A DNA stretch of 64,000 bases from RI-153 sp963721725. GTDB taxonomy: Bacteria > Chloroflexota > Anaerolineae > Caldilineales > Caldilineaceae. A program made the position numbers and the translations under genes. The number at the start of each line of letters is the position of its first letter. Position 1 is the stretch's first letter. The DNA is taken from the NCBI GenBank assembly GCA_963721725.1, contig CAVRLX010000014.1, positions 1 to 64,000 on the forward strand, written 5' to 3'. Shown in pieces: positions 15,912 to 24,947 of the stretch. The notes below the pieces were generated by a model. It worked only from the letters and a program-made list of their open reading frames with translations, ran no database searches and was not told the DNA's origin.

Positions 15912-17849
15912 CTACGCCACTCGGTGAATGATCCCCTGTTTGAGCAAGGCCGTGACAATCTCCTCGACGCACTCTTCCACGCTGTGCAGATCGGATTCGA
16001 CGACGAGTTCGGGATGGGCGGGTTCTTCGTAGGGGGCGGAGACGCCGGTAAATTCCTTGATCTCGCCGCGCAGCGCTTTGGCATACAAGCCTTTGGGATC
16101 ACGGCGCTTGCAGACTTCGACGTCACACTTGACGAAGATCTCAAAGAAGCGGCCTTCGGGCAGCAACGAACGCACGAAATCTCGGTCCGATTGATAGGGC
16201 GAGATGAAGCTGGCAAGCACCAACTGCCCATGCTCAAAGGTGAACTTTGCCACCTCGGCCACCCGGCGAATGTTCTCTTTACGGTCGTCGGCGCTGAAGC
16301 CCAGATCACCATTGAGACCGTGGCGCACGTTGTCGCCGTCGAGATAGAGCGTCTGGCAGCCCAGGCCAAAGAGCCGCCGTTCCAGCGCCTTCGCCACCGT
16401 GGATTTGCCCGACCCTGACAGCCCGGTGAACCAGAGTACGGCGGCTTTGTGACCATTGCGCGTCTCGCGCATGATGCGGGTAATGGCAGTCTGTTCCCAG
16501 ACTACGTTGGCCGATTGGGGCCGGGCGGCGCTTTCAGCATCCACCAGATCGCCCACGGCCTGGGTGCTGCCGCGGATCATGCCGGCGGCCACGGTGGTGT
16601 GGGTGGCGGCGTCAATCAGGATAAAGTTGCCAGTGGCCCGGTTGACCTGATAGGGATCGAAAAAGAGCGGCTGTGTTGTCGTAATCTGCACCCGCCCGAT
16701 CTCGTTGAGCATGAGCGTATCGGCATCCTCGCGGTGCATGGTATCCACGTCGATTTTGTAGTTTAGCTCAGAGATGAGGGCGCGCACGGTGCGTGTGTTG
16801 TGTTGCAGCCAATAGGTGCCGTTGAGTTGCAGCCCTTCTTCGTTCATCCAACAGAGGATGGCGTCGATGTTGTTGCTCTTTTGGGGCAGGTTGCGCTTAC
16901 GCACAATCATATCGCCGCGACTGACGTCGATCTCGTCTTCCAACGTCAGCGTGATGGCGTCGCCCACCGTGGCCTCGGTCTGCTCGCCGTCCGCCGTGAC
17001 CACCTCTTTGACCCGGCTGCTCAGCCCCGACGGCAGCACCACAACATCCTCGCCGGGGGCAATCCGCCCAGAGGCCACCGTCCCCGCAAAGCCGCGAAAA
17101 TCCTGGTTGGGGCGGATCACCGTCTGCACCGGAAAGCGGAAATCGACGCTGTTGCGGCTGGTTCCCACGTTTACCGTCTCCAAATGGTGCAGCAAGGTCG
17201 TGCCGTCATACCAGGGCATGTGGTCACTTTTGTCCACAATGTTGTCGCCCAGCAGTGCCGACACGGGGATAAAGACCATGTCGTGCACGTTGAGGCGAGC
17301 GGCGAACTCTTTGTATTCGTTGACAATGCGCCGATAGACCGCCTCGTCGTAGTCCACCAGATCCATCTTGTTGATGGCGATGACCAGATGCGGGATCTGC
17401 AACAGAGTGGACAAAAAGCCGTGGCGCTTGGACTGGGTGAGCACCCCTTTGCGGGCGTCGATCAGGATAATCGCCAGCTCTGCCGTGGACGCGCCGGTGA
17501 CCATGTTGCGCGTGTATTGAATGTGGCCGGGGGTATCGGCAATGATAAATTTGCGGCGTGGCGTGGCAAAGTAGCGGTAAGCCACATCGATGGTAATGCC
17601 CTGTTCGCGCTCGGCCTTCAGCCCATCAGTGAGTAGCGCCAGATCGGTATAAGCGTCGCCACGGTTACGGCTGGCCTGCTCGACAGCCTCCAACTGATCC
17701 TCGAAAATAGCCTTCGAGTCATACAACAGCCGCCCGATCAGCGTGCTCTTGCCATCGTCCACACTGCCCGCCGTGCTAAACCGCAGCATGTCGATCTGCG
17801 TCTCCACGGGCGATTGGGGAGCGGCGATTGGCGATTGGGCGATTAGCAA
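15912..17849 (-). CDS. cysNC: Bifunctional sulfate adenylyltransferase subunit 1 / adenylylsulfate kinase
   Basis: This 645-residue fusion has an N-terminal CysN GTPase that drives APS formation with CysD and a C-terminal APS kinase (CysC) that makes PAPS. The GTPase shows STAGSVDDGKSTLIGRLL, DTPGHIQYTRNM and NKMDLVDYD. The kinase begins near residue 470 with LWFTGLSGSGKSTVAKALER and has LDGDNVRHGLNGDLGFS. The first ~15 residues are coded by GATTGG-type repeat words, so the true start may be the GTG at 17804 or the ATG at 17789 (MLRFSTAGSVDDG). It follows cysD on the same strand, separated by a four-helix-bundle gene. Confidence 0.93.
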   Translation of the reverse strand: MLIAQSPIAAPQSPVETQIDMLRFSTAGSVDDGKSTLIGRLLYDSKAIFEDQLEAVEQASRNRGDAYTDLALLTDGLKAEREQGITIDVAYRYFATPRRKFIIADTPGHIQYTRNMVTGASTAELAIILIDARKGVLTQSKRHGFLSTLLQIPHLVIAINKMDLVDYDEAVYRRIVNEYKEFAARLNVHDMVFIPVSALLGDNIVDKSDHMPWYDGTTLLHHLETVNVGTSRNSVDFRFPVQTVIRPNQDFRGFAGTVASGRIAPGEDVVVLPSGLSSRVKEVVTADGEQTEATVGDAITLTLEDEIDVSRGDMIVRKRNLPQKSNNIDAILCWMNEEGLQLNGTYWLQHNTRTVRALISELNYKIDVDTMHREDADTLMLNEIGRVQITTTQPLFFDPYQVNRATGNFILIDAATHTTVAAGMIRGSTQAVGDLVDAESAARPQSANVVWEQTAITRIMRETRNGHKAAVLWFTGLSGSGKSTVAKALERRLFGLGCQTLYLDGDNVRHGLNGDLGFSADDRKENIRRVAEVAKFTFEHGQLVLASFISPYQSDRDFVRSLLPEGRFFEIFVKCDVEVCKRRDPKGLYAKALRGEIKEFTGVSAPYEEPAHPELVVESDLHSVEECVEEIVTALLKQGIIHRVA

Positions 17850-17869
17850 TTTGGTCGTGGCTATCAGGG

Positions 17870-18311
17870 TTATTCGTCATGGTTAAAGTCATAATCTATT
17901 GTCTCTTCAGCAATAATACGGGGACCAAATTCTTGCTTCCCCTGTTCTCGGTTTCGGATTGAACGGCAATACCCATCGTTAAGTTCTTTGTCAATTTCAT
18001 CAACAAGTTGCTGCACCCAGTCAAGTTGTTGTGCGTCACAGTAGCCAAGTTCATTCGCAATGATAAACCGCGGACAGCGTTTCATTCAGAGAACCACGCG
18101 CAATGTATAAAAAGCGCAAGCGATCCAGGTAGTGAAATCGCCCATACCCCTCGGCGATATTCAAAAGAATACTGGTTGCAGCACGGCGTAGCTGATCGGC
18201 CAGATTATAACGTTGAGATGTCTGGCAGCATAGAAGCCAATTTGTAGGCAGCCCGTAAAAGCTTCGGCTATCCTTATAAAATTCCAGGTTTTCGAAAGCT
18301 TCGTTCCACAT
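17870..18311 (-). CDS. Four-helix-bundle protein (23S rRNA IVP/TIGR02436 family, one frameshift)
   Basis: The corrected protein has about 147 residues. It starts MWNEAFENLEFYKDSRSFYG and carries the family signature LADQLRRAATSILLNIAEGYGR, then RLRFLYIARGSLNETLSAV. A one-base shift near 18070-18076 leads into IIANELGYCDAQQLDWVQQL and VDEIDKELNDGYC. These small proteins occur widely as stand-alone genes of unknown role and as insertions within 23S rRNA genes. It lies between cysD and cysNC, which are normally adjacent, and may be a mobile-type insertion there. Confidence 0.78.
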
Positions 18312-18330
18312 CCACCTGATCCGCCTACTC

Positions 18331-18367
18331 TAATCGCCAATCTCTAATCGCCAATCTCTAATCGCCA
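18331..18367. repeat. Tandem repeat of a 14-bp unit
   Basis: TAATCGCCAATCTC is repeated exactly at 18331-18344 and 18345-18358, with a 9-base partial third copy. The words match those at 2793-2870 and near 17815-17850. It lies between the cysD gene and the four-helix-bundle gene. Confidence 0.85.
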
Positions 18368-18425
18368 GATGTAAAAATCCTGTTCATACTCTTGAGCTAG
18401 ATCGCCAATCCCCACTTGCCCTCCC

Positions 18426-19322
18426 TTAGAAATAGCCTAGCCGCTTGCGCTCTTCCATGGCCGCCTCGGAGCGTTTGTCGTCGGCGCGGGTGCCGCGCTC
18501 GGTAACGCGGGCCGTGGCAACCTCTTGGATGATCTCGTCGAGCGTGCTGGCGACAGATTCGACAGCGCCGGTGCAGGTGGTGTCGCCAATCGTGCGGAAG
18601 CGCACAATACGCTGGCGCACTGCCTCGCCGGGCTGGGCACGCACATAGTCGCACTCGGCCAGCAACATACCGTTGCGTTCAAGAATGGGTCGGCGGTGCG
18701 AAAAGTAGAGCGAGGGCAGATCAATGCCCTCTGCCGCCACATATTGCCAGACGTCCAGTTCTGTCCAATTGCTAATCGGGAAGATGCGAAAATGTTCGCC
18801 GGGCAGTTTGCGCCCGTTGTAGAGATTCCACAGTTCGGGACGCTGGTTTTTGGGATCCCACTGTCCGAAGCGATCCCGGTGCGAAAAGACCCGCTCTTTG
18901 GCGCGCGCCTTCTCTTCATCCCGGCGCGCCCCGCCCATGGCGGCGTCCACCTTTAGCTCGGCCAGCGCATCCAACAGGGTCACGGTTTGCAGCGCGTTGC
19001 GGCTGGCATTGGGGCCAGTCTCTTCCACCACACGGCCGCGGTCAATCGAATCCTGTACATAGCGCACCACCAAGCGCGCCCCCAGTCGCTGCACCAACGC
19101 ATCGCGGAAGGTCAACGTTTCGGGGAAGTTGTGGCCGGTGTCAATGTGCAGCAGCGGAAAGGGAATCCGCCCGGGATGGAAGGCTTTGCGGGCCAGATGG
19201 GCCATGACAATGGAATCTTTGCCCCCACTAAACAGCAGCACAGGCCGCTCAAACTGTGCCGCCACCTCGCGGATAATATAGATAGATTCCGATTCCAACT
19301 GTCTCAAATGGGTGCTCTTCAT
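18426..19322 (-). CDS. cysD: Sulfate adenylyltransferase subunit 2
   Basis: CysD makes adenosine 5'-phosphosulfate from ATP and sulfate, driven by CysN. The 298-residue protein has the PP-loop LLFSGGKDSIVMAHLARKAF near residue 30, followed by LLHIDTGHNFPET, GGARRDEEKARAKERVFSHR and the end SEAAMEERKRLGYF, all typical of CysD. The ATG at 19322 has AAGGAAG upstream. It opens the sulfate-activation unit with cysNC. No PAPS reductase is in the window, so the PAPS could go to reduction or to sulfotransferases. Confidence 0.95.
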   Translation of the reverse strand: MKSTHLRQLESESIYIIREVAAQFERPVLLFSGGKDSIVMAHLARKAFHPGRIPFPLLHIDTGHNFPETLTFRDALVQRLGARLVVRYVQDSIDRGRVVEETGPNASRNALQTVTLLDALAELKVDAAMGGARRDEEKARAKERVFSHRDRFGQWDPKNQRPELWNLYNGRKLPGEHFRIFPISNWTELDVWQYVAAEGIDLPSLYFSHRRPILERNGMLLAECDYVRAQPGEAVRQRIVRFRTIGDTTCTGAVESVASTLDEIIQEVATARVTERGTRADDKRSEAAMEERKRLGYF

Positions 19323-19769
19323 GGATGAACTTCCTTTGTAGCCAAGAATTCTGAAACTGGAAACCCAATTACTTCGTTAAAAGCCAGACCAGCCTTTTTG
19401 CTGGCTTGGCTGTGCAGCATGCCTATCATCGGACAACCTGCCCATAGTATCAACATTTCACGGCAAAGATGCAAAGATATTAGAGAATCTGTGCCCCTTG
19501 TGGCGCTGCTGTCGAGTCTATACGGTGACGGATCTTGTCGCACCGATGGCGGGGCTTGCCCCAATGGAGTCTCTGGCTGCATGGCGCATACTTTGCACTT
19601 GGCGCGTTGTTGTGTATGATGCGAGCGGCGAACCGCAGACCGCGGACGACAGACGGCGGACGGCAGACCGCAGAGTGCAGAGTGCCACCACTTGCCACCT
19701 GCAATTTGCCACCCGCCACCTGCACACCTTTGATCTCTAATGCCTTTTGAAAAGCGAAGTATACCCATC
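19323..19769. repeat. Intergenic region with TGCCACC / CAGACGGCGGAC word repeats
   Basis: Within this 447-bp gap between divergent cysD and topA, the part at about 19625-19730 is made of short near-repeats: GCAGACCGCGGACG, CAGACGGCGGACGG, CAGACCGCAGAGTGCAGAGTG, then CACTTGCCACCTGC, TTGCCACCCGCCACCTGC. It looks like slippage-grown sequence. The left part should hold the cysD promoter. An open frame ending at 19319 overlaps the cysD start but shows no recognisable protein. Confidence 0.55.
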
Positions 19770-22332
19770 ATGACCAAACTTGTTATTGTTGAATCACCCA
19801 CCAAAGCCAAGACCATTCGCGGCTATTTGCCCAAAGAGTACGAAGTGCGGGCCAGCATGGGCCATGTGCGCGATCTGCCCGCCTCGGCCAGCGAGATCCC
19901 CGCCAAAGTCAAAGGGGAAGCCTGGGCGCGGCTGGGGGTGAATGTGGAAAAAGATTTCGAGCCGCTCTATGTGATCCCTGCCTCGAAAAAGAAGGTAGTC
20001 AAAGAACTCAAAGAGTTGCTCGCCAAAGCCGATGAACTGATTCTCGCCACCGACGAGGACCGCGAAGGCGAGAGCATCGGCTGGCATCTGACTGAAGTGC
20101 TCAAGCCCAAAGTGCCGGTGCGGCGCATGGTTTTTCACGAGATCACCAAAGAGGCGATCCAGGCACGCGCTGAAAGAAACCCGCGCCATTGACGACAATC
20201 TTGTGCGCGCCCAAGAGACCCGGCGCATTCTGGATCGGCTGGTGGGCTATACGCTTTCGCCGCTGCTCTGGAAGAAGATCGCGCCCAAGCTCTCGGCTGG
20301 GCGTGTGCAAAGCGTGGCCGTGCGCTTGTTGGTCTTGCGCGAACGCGAGCGCCGCGCCTTTCATACTGGCAGCTATTGGGATCTGAAAGCGCTGCTCAAC
20401 AAGCGACCCGACAAACCGGCCCACCGCTTCGAGGCCCAACTGGTCTCGGTGGGCGATGTGCGCGTGGCCACTGGGCGCGATTTTGACGAAAACACGGGCA
20501 AGATTGCCGAAGGCAAAGAGGTGCTGCTGCTCAACGAAGCCGAGGCCAACAAGTTGCGCGAGCGGCTGCGCAAGGGTCAATGGACGATCTCGGCGATTGA
20601 CGAACGCAGCGCCACGCGCTCCCCGTCCCCGCCCTTTACCACCAGCACGCTGCAACAAGAGGCCAATCGCAAACTGGGCTGGGGGGCCAAGCAGACCATG
20701 CGCACGGCCCAGAATCTTTATGAAAACGGCTATATCACGTATATGCGTACCGACTCGGTGAACCTGAGCGACGAGGCCGTCAACGCCGCCCGCCGCCGGG
20801 TGACGGAGTTGTACGGCCAAGAGTATCTGAGCAAGTCGCCGCGCCGCTACACCACCAAAAGCAAGGGCGCACAAGAGGCCCACGAGGCCATCCGCCCGGC
20901 GGGTGGGCAGATGCAGCCGGCGGACGCGCTGCCGATTTCTGGGCAGGAGCGGGCGCTTTATGACCTGATCTGGAAGCGCACAGTGGCTACCCAAATGGCC
21001 GAGGCCCGGCTCAATTTCATCACCGTGAGCGTACAGGTGGCGGATGCCCTCTTCCGCGCCAGTGGGCGCACGATTCTCTTTCCCGGCTTCTTCCGCGCCT
21101 ATGTCGAAGGCTCAGATGATCCCGAAGCCGCACTGGATGATCAGGACACGACGCTGCCCGAACTCAGCGTCGGCGAGGTGGTGGATGTTCGCGATCTAGA
21201 GTCCATCGGCCACGAGACCAAGCCGCCCGCCCGTTATACTGAAGCCTCGTTGGTGAAGGCGCTGGAGGCCGAGGGCATTGGGCGTCCGTCCACCTATGCC
21301 ACGATTATCGACACGATTCAGGAGCGCGGCTATTGCTTTAAACAGCGCAAAGAGCTTGTCCCCACCTTTGTGGCCTTTGCTGTGACACAGTTATTGGAAG
21401 GCCATTTTGAGGATCTGGTCGATCTGAAATTTACCGCCGAGATGGAACAAACCCTGGACAATATCGCCGAGGGTGATACAGGCTGGCTGGAATATCTGCG
21501 CCGCTTCTATTTGGGCGCGGCGGGACTGGAAACCCAGGTCAAAGAAAAAGAAGCGGGGATTGATCCGCGCCAAGCCAGCGCCGTGGATTTTAGCGATTTG
21601 GCCGCCGAGATCCGCATCGGCCAGTTTGGCCCATTCCTGGCGCGTGGCGAAAACAGCGACCGGGTCACGGCCAGCCTGCCCGAAAACATCGCCCCCGCCG
21701 ATCTTGACCCGGATATGGTGGAAAAATTGCTCACCCAAAAGGAGGCCGGACCAGAAGTTGTGGGCCAAGATCCCGCCACCGACAAGCCCATCTATTTGAA
21801 AATTGGGCCCTATGGTCCCTATGTACAATTGGGCGACGAGGGCGAAGGCAAGGCCAAAAAGCCCAAGCGGGCCAGTCTGCTCAAGGGTATGAAATCTGAA
21901 GAGATCGATCTGGCGTTGGCGCTGAAATTACTCGATCTGCCGCGCACGCTGGGCGACCATCCCGAAAGTGGCGAAGAGGTTAAAGCCGGGGTCGGGCGCT
22001 TTGGCCCTTATGTGGTGCATCAAAATAAGTTTGCCAGCATCAAAGCCCCAGACGATGTGCTGGAGATTGAACTGGAACGCGCATTGGAAATTTTGGCCGC
22101 CAAGCCCGACAAGGGCAAAAGCAGCCAGAAGGTGCTCAAAGAGTTGGGCGAGTATCCCGACAAGGGCGGGCCTGTACGCGTGTTGGATGGAAAGTATGGG
22201 CCTTATGTCAACTACAAGCGCACCAACGTGACCCTGGCCGAAGGGATGAAACCGGAAAGCGTCACTCTGGAATCGGCGATTCAGATGCTTTCGCAAAAGA
22301 AGCCCAAAAAGGCTGGGCGCAAGAAGAGTTAA
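19770..22332 (+). CDS. topA: DNA topoisomerase I (one frameshift)
   Basis: Type IA topoisomerase that relaxes negative supercoils. The ATG at 19770 begins MTKLVIVESPTKAKTIRGYL, the TOPRIM start. The acidic triad lies in ILATDEDREGESIGWHLTEV. Near 20160-20167 one base too many breaks the frame; the continuation reads ETRAIDDNLVRAQETRRIL and DRLVGYTLSPLLWKKI. The active-site Tyr is in ENGYITYMRTDSVNLSDEA. The C-terminus has no zinc-finger cysteines. Instead it has four topoisomerase C-terminal repeats, marked by GQFGPFLARG, GPYGPYVQLG, GRFGPYVVHQ and GKYGPYVNYK, ending in a lysine-rich tail. An essential gene with both parts intact implies a read error, not a pseudogene. Confidence 0.95.
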
Positions 22333-22339
22333 GTAAAAG

Positions 22340-22367
22340 GCGGCTGATTGCTCAGCCGCTCTTTTTT
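22340..22367 (+). terminator. Rho-independent terminator of topA
   Basis: GCGGCTGA, loop TTGC, TCAGCCGC, then TCTTTTTT: an 8-bp GC-rich stem with a T run 8 bases after the topA stop. Confidence 0.9.
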
Positions 22368-22514
22368 GATTGGGGTCGGTAGCGTTGACGCAGTCTTTAG
22401 ACGGTTAGGACTAGAGGTATATAGCAAGGAGCAGAAATTCTCATTACAGTTAGGTCATCACTCGAAAACGTTTATTGAATCCATCTAATGCCTACTCTGT
22501 GCAAGGAAACTACT

Positions 22515-22898
22515 ATGGCAACCATTATGATCGTTGATGATTATCCGGTCATGCAGCGCATCTTATCCTATCAGCTCAACCGCACGGGGCATCAGATTGT
22601 GACGGCCAACAACGGACGAGAGGCCATTGATTCCCTCGACGCAGTGGGAGTAGATCTAATGATCGTCGATCTTGCCATGCCAGAGATGGATGGTATCTCG
22701 ATGATGCGCCATCTGCGCGCCGACCATCGCTATGATGGGGTTCCCGTGATTATGCTCACGGCCAGCGGCAAAGAACATGATCGGGTGTTGGCAATCTCGG
22801 CGGGGGTGGATGCTTTTTTGACCAAGCCCACCAGCACCTGGGAATTAACCGGTATTGTGAACAGCCTGCTGGCCGAACGCCACGCGGTGACCATGTAG
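22515..22898 (+). CDS. Single-domain response regulator (CheY-like)
   Basis: This 127-residue receiver domain has no output domain. The ATG at 22515 gives MATIMIVDDYPVMQRILSYQ, with the acidic pair IVDD. The phosphorylated Asp is in LMIVDLAMPEMDGISMM, the switch Thr in VIMLTASGKEH and the Lys in AFLTKPTSTWEL. Such orphan receivers pass phosphate in phosphorelays or bind partner proteins. No histidine kinase is nearby. It is followed by a terminator shared with the convergent R2lox gene. Confidence 0.93.
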   Translation: MATIMIVDDYPVMQRILSYQLNRTGHQIVTANNGREAIDSLDAVGVDLMIVDLAMPEMDGISMMRHLRADHRYDGVPVIMLTASGKEHDRVLAISAGVDAFLTKPTSTWELTGIVNSLLAERHAVTM

Positions 22899-22923
22899 AC
22901 AACGCGACACGCTTTTATTTTGG

Positions 22924-22956
22924 CGGCAGGGGTCATTCCTCTGCCGCTTTTTTTAT
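22924..22956. terminator. Terminator between the response regulator and R2lox genes
   Basis: GCGGCAG (22924-22930) and CTGCCGC (22942-22948) form the stem, extended by G/C pairs toward the loop and followed by TTTTTTT. It lies at the convergent ends and overlaps the R2lox stop. Confidence 0.85.
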
Positions 22957-23849
22957 GCGTCGGTCAGCATTCCCCACTGGGCCATGTCCAAGGGCTGGGT
23001 CTGTTGAGCTTGTTCAATGCGGGCCAACCGGTGTTGAAACTGATTCAGGGCGAAATCCGTGAAAGTTTCTAGCTTGAGATCAAAGGGGACGGCGTCGGGA
23101 TCATAACAGGCGAAGGTTTCGCTGATCATGCCCAGGGCTGGCCCCAACAGTTCATTCATCGTCGTTTCTGCCAGCGCATACAAAGAGGGGTCGGCGGCGA
23201 TCAGGCGGCAGATCAGATAGAGGCCATAAGCGATGTGGCGCGATTCATCTCGTTTCAGGTGGATCACCGCCTGTTGTTGACCGGGCAAAATGCCGCGCCC
23301 CTCTAAAATCGTAGCATACCCGTGATAGCCGGTTTCGGCCAGCACGCCTTCAATGATCAGATTATAGGTTACGGCGGCGCGCACCTGGGCGGCTGGCGAT
23401 GGATCGGTTTCCAGCGCATGGAGCGCCGTGGGCAGGGCCTCGTAGAAAAGGATGCGGTAATTGGGCAAATGAAAGCGTGAGAGATCGCCAGCTTCGCCCA
23501 CCACGTCGTCGAGAAATCGGTTAAAGAGATCGGTATGTTTGGCTTCATCGGCCAAAAAGGTGGTCAAAAAGATCTCCTCTTCCAGCCGCCCCTCTCGCGC
23601 AATGATCATGATCAGGGGCAAGAGATCCAGCGTGACAGCCTCTTCACCCGCCTGAAACATCGCCGTCAAGCGCAAAAGCAATTCCTGCTCATCGTCGCGC
23701 AATCGCTGCCAATCCTGGCGATCGCGTGTCATGTCAATGCTGCCAGGGTCCCATGTGCCATATTGGCGGGCTTTCTCATAAAGGCGCATGGGCAGTGAAG
23801 ATCGATCCAGGCGGCGTTGGGTTGTGGTCATGGGAACGCGTAAGGTCAT
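22953..23849 (-). CDS. R2-like ligand-binding oxidase (Mn/Fe, R2lox)
   Basis: This 298-residue ferritin-fold protein resembles the small subunit of ribonucleotide reductase. Metal ligands are visible: Glu in FQAGEEAVTLD, the EAKH pair in LADEAKHTDLF, Glu in YNLIIEGVLAETGY and the ExxH in KRDESRHIAYG. Two features mark R2lox rather than R2: Val three residues after the first Glu (EEAV), and Tyr five residues before the third Glu (YNLIIE). These form the Tyr-Val ether crosslink described for R2lox. The ATG at 23849 gives MTLRVPMTTTQRRLDRSS. No nrdA is nearby, supporting a non-reductase role. Substrate and function are unknown. Confidence 0.85.
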   Translation of the reverse strand: MTLRVPMTTTQRRLDRSSLPMRLYEKARQYGTWDPGSIDMTRDRQDWQRLRDDEQELLLRLTAMFQAGEEAVTLDLLPLIMIIAREGRLEEEIFLTTFLADEAKHTDLFNRFLDDVVGEAGDLSRFHLPNYRILFYEALPTALHALETDPSPAAQVRAAVTYNLIIEGVLAETGYHGYATILEGRGILPGQQQAVIHLKRDESRHIAYGLYLICRLIAADPSLYALAETTMNELLGPALGMISETFACYDPDAVPFDLKLETFTDFALNQFQHRLARIEQAQQTQPLDMAQWGMLTDA

Positions 23850-23925
23850 AAAATTCTCTCTTGGTGGGTGAATGGAAATTGGCTCACAATCCTTATTTAA
23901 CCACACCCACGCACCGTGCGTAAAT

Positions 23926-23956
23926 GAAAAAAAGGCGACAGTAATAGCTGTCGCCC
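23926..23956 (-). terminator. Rho-independent terminator of the fasciclin gene
   Basis: On the minus strand GGCGACAG, loop CTATTA, CTGTCGCC is followed by seven Ts, about 55 bases after the fasciclin gene stop. Confidence 0.9.
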
Positions 23957-24011
23957 TTCTACGTTATAGTACCTGTCCAATTTGTGAACAGGCTGTGCTC
24001 ACCCGCAGCGC

Positions 24012-24590
24012 TTATTCCGCCGGGGGCATAATCACGGCATCGATAACATGAATCACGCCGTTGCTGGTGGCAATATCGGTCATGACAATGTTGGCATCGT
24101 TGATCATGACGCCGCCATCGGCCACAGTAAAGGTGACCATGCCGCCTTGCAGGGTTTCGGCTTCCAAACCATCGGTCACGTCAGCGGCCATTACCTGGCC
24201 CGAAATGACATGGTAAAGCAGGATCTGGGTCAGGTCACCGCTGGGGTCGGCTAGCAGTGCATCCACGGTGCCTTCGGGCAGGGCAGCAAAGGCGTCGTTG
24301 GTGGGGGCAAAGACCGTGAAGGGGCCTTCACCGCTCAGGGCATCCACCAGGCCAGCAGCGCTCACCGCCGCCACCAGTGTACTGAAATCTTCGTTCGCCA
24401 TGGCCGTTTCCACAATGTTCATGGTCGGCATCTCAGCGGCAGATTCTTCAGCCGTCGGTTCTTCAGTGGGTTCTGGCATCATGGTGGCCGTGGGTGCGGG
24501 TGCGGCTGGCGCAGGGGTAGCCGGGGCCGGGCAGGCCGCCAGCACGAGAGAACTTACAAGCAGCAAGGTTACGATCCACATTTGTTTCAT
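24012..24590 (-). CDS. Fasciclin-domain lipoprotein
   Basis: This 192-residue exported lipoprotein starts at the ATG at 24590, preceded by AAGGAG. It begins MKQMWIVTLLLVSSLVLAAC, with the lipobox LAAC. An Ala/Pro/Glu-rich tether follows, then one FAS1 domain of ~130 residues. The two FAS1 boxes are clear: GPFTVFAPTNDAFAALPEGT and, at the end, VIHVIDAVIMPP. FAS1 domains mediate adhesion or matrix binding at the cell surface. It is monocistronic, with a strong terminator downstream. Confidence 0.92.
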   Translation of the reverse strand: MKQMWIVTLLLVSSLVLAACPAPATPAPAAPAPTATMMPEPTEEPTAEESAAEMPTMNIVETAMANEDFSTLVAAVSAAGLVDALSGEGPFTVFAPTNDAFAALPEGTVDALLADPSGDLTQILLYHVISGQVMAADVTDGLEAETLQGGMVTFTVADGGVMINDANIVMTDIATSNGVIHVIDAVIMPPAE

Positions 24591-24947
24591 CGGAGACTCC
24601 TTTGGGTTGTTCATGGGGCAATCTTAAATCTGTTTACGATACCGAACAATATATTTTCAATAATTGTTCAAAATATTGACAATTTCATCATAGGCGCTTC
24701 CGGGTTGGCAACAAGTGAACTTTCTTCCGATCTCGCCAATCTTGATTGGACGCTCTTCCCATAGCCACGATTCCCCATAGCCGAAATAGGGCCAACGCAG
24801 TAAATTAGGTTGTTGCGATTACATGCAATCGTTTTTAACACTCTTTTCTGGCAGCCGCCGGGAGCTTCTCAAATGGCACTGGACGATTTACCTGTTTTGA
24901 TCGACAATAGGAATGAAGCCCACTTTATAGGAAAAAGGGGCGGCCCA
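24591..24947. other. 357-bp intergenic region between divergent genes
   Basis: The left half is AT-rich and probably holds the promoter of the fasciclin gene. The right half leads to the secreted-protein gene with GGAAAAAGGGG before its ATG. I looked for a riboswitch-like fold near 24850-24880 and did not find one I can support. Confidence 0.3.

Noticed and set aside
18331..18367. Possible CRISPR-like repeat
   Set aside because: The 14-bp units are directly tandem without spacers, and no cas genes are near.
19319..19465. Small ORF overlapping the cysD start by ATGA
   Set aside because: The coupling looks suggestive, but the ~45 residues match nothing I recognise and the upstream frame runs through word repeats.
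24640..24947. Riboswitch before the secreted-protein gene
   Set aside because: No match to the conserved cores I know (c-di-GMP, cobalamin, TPP, SAM) could be placed.
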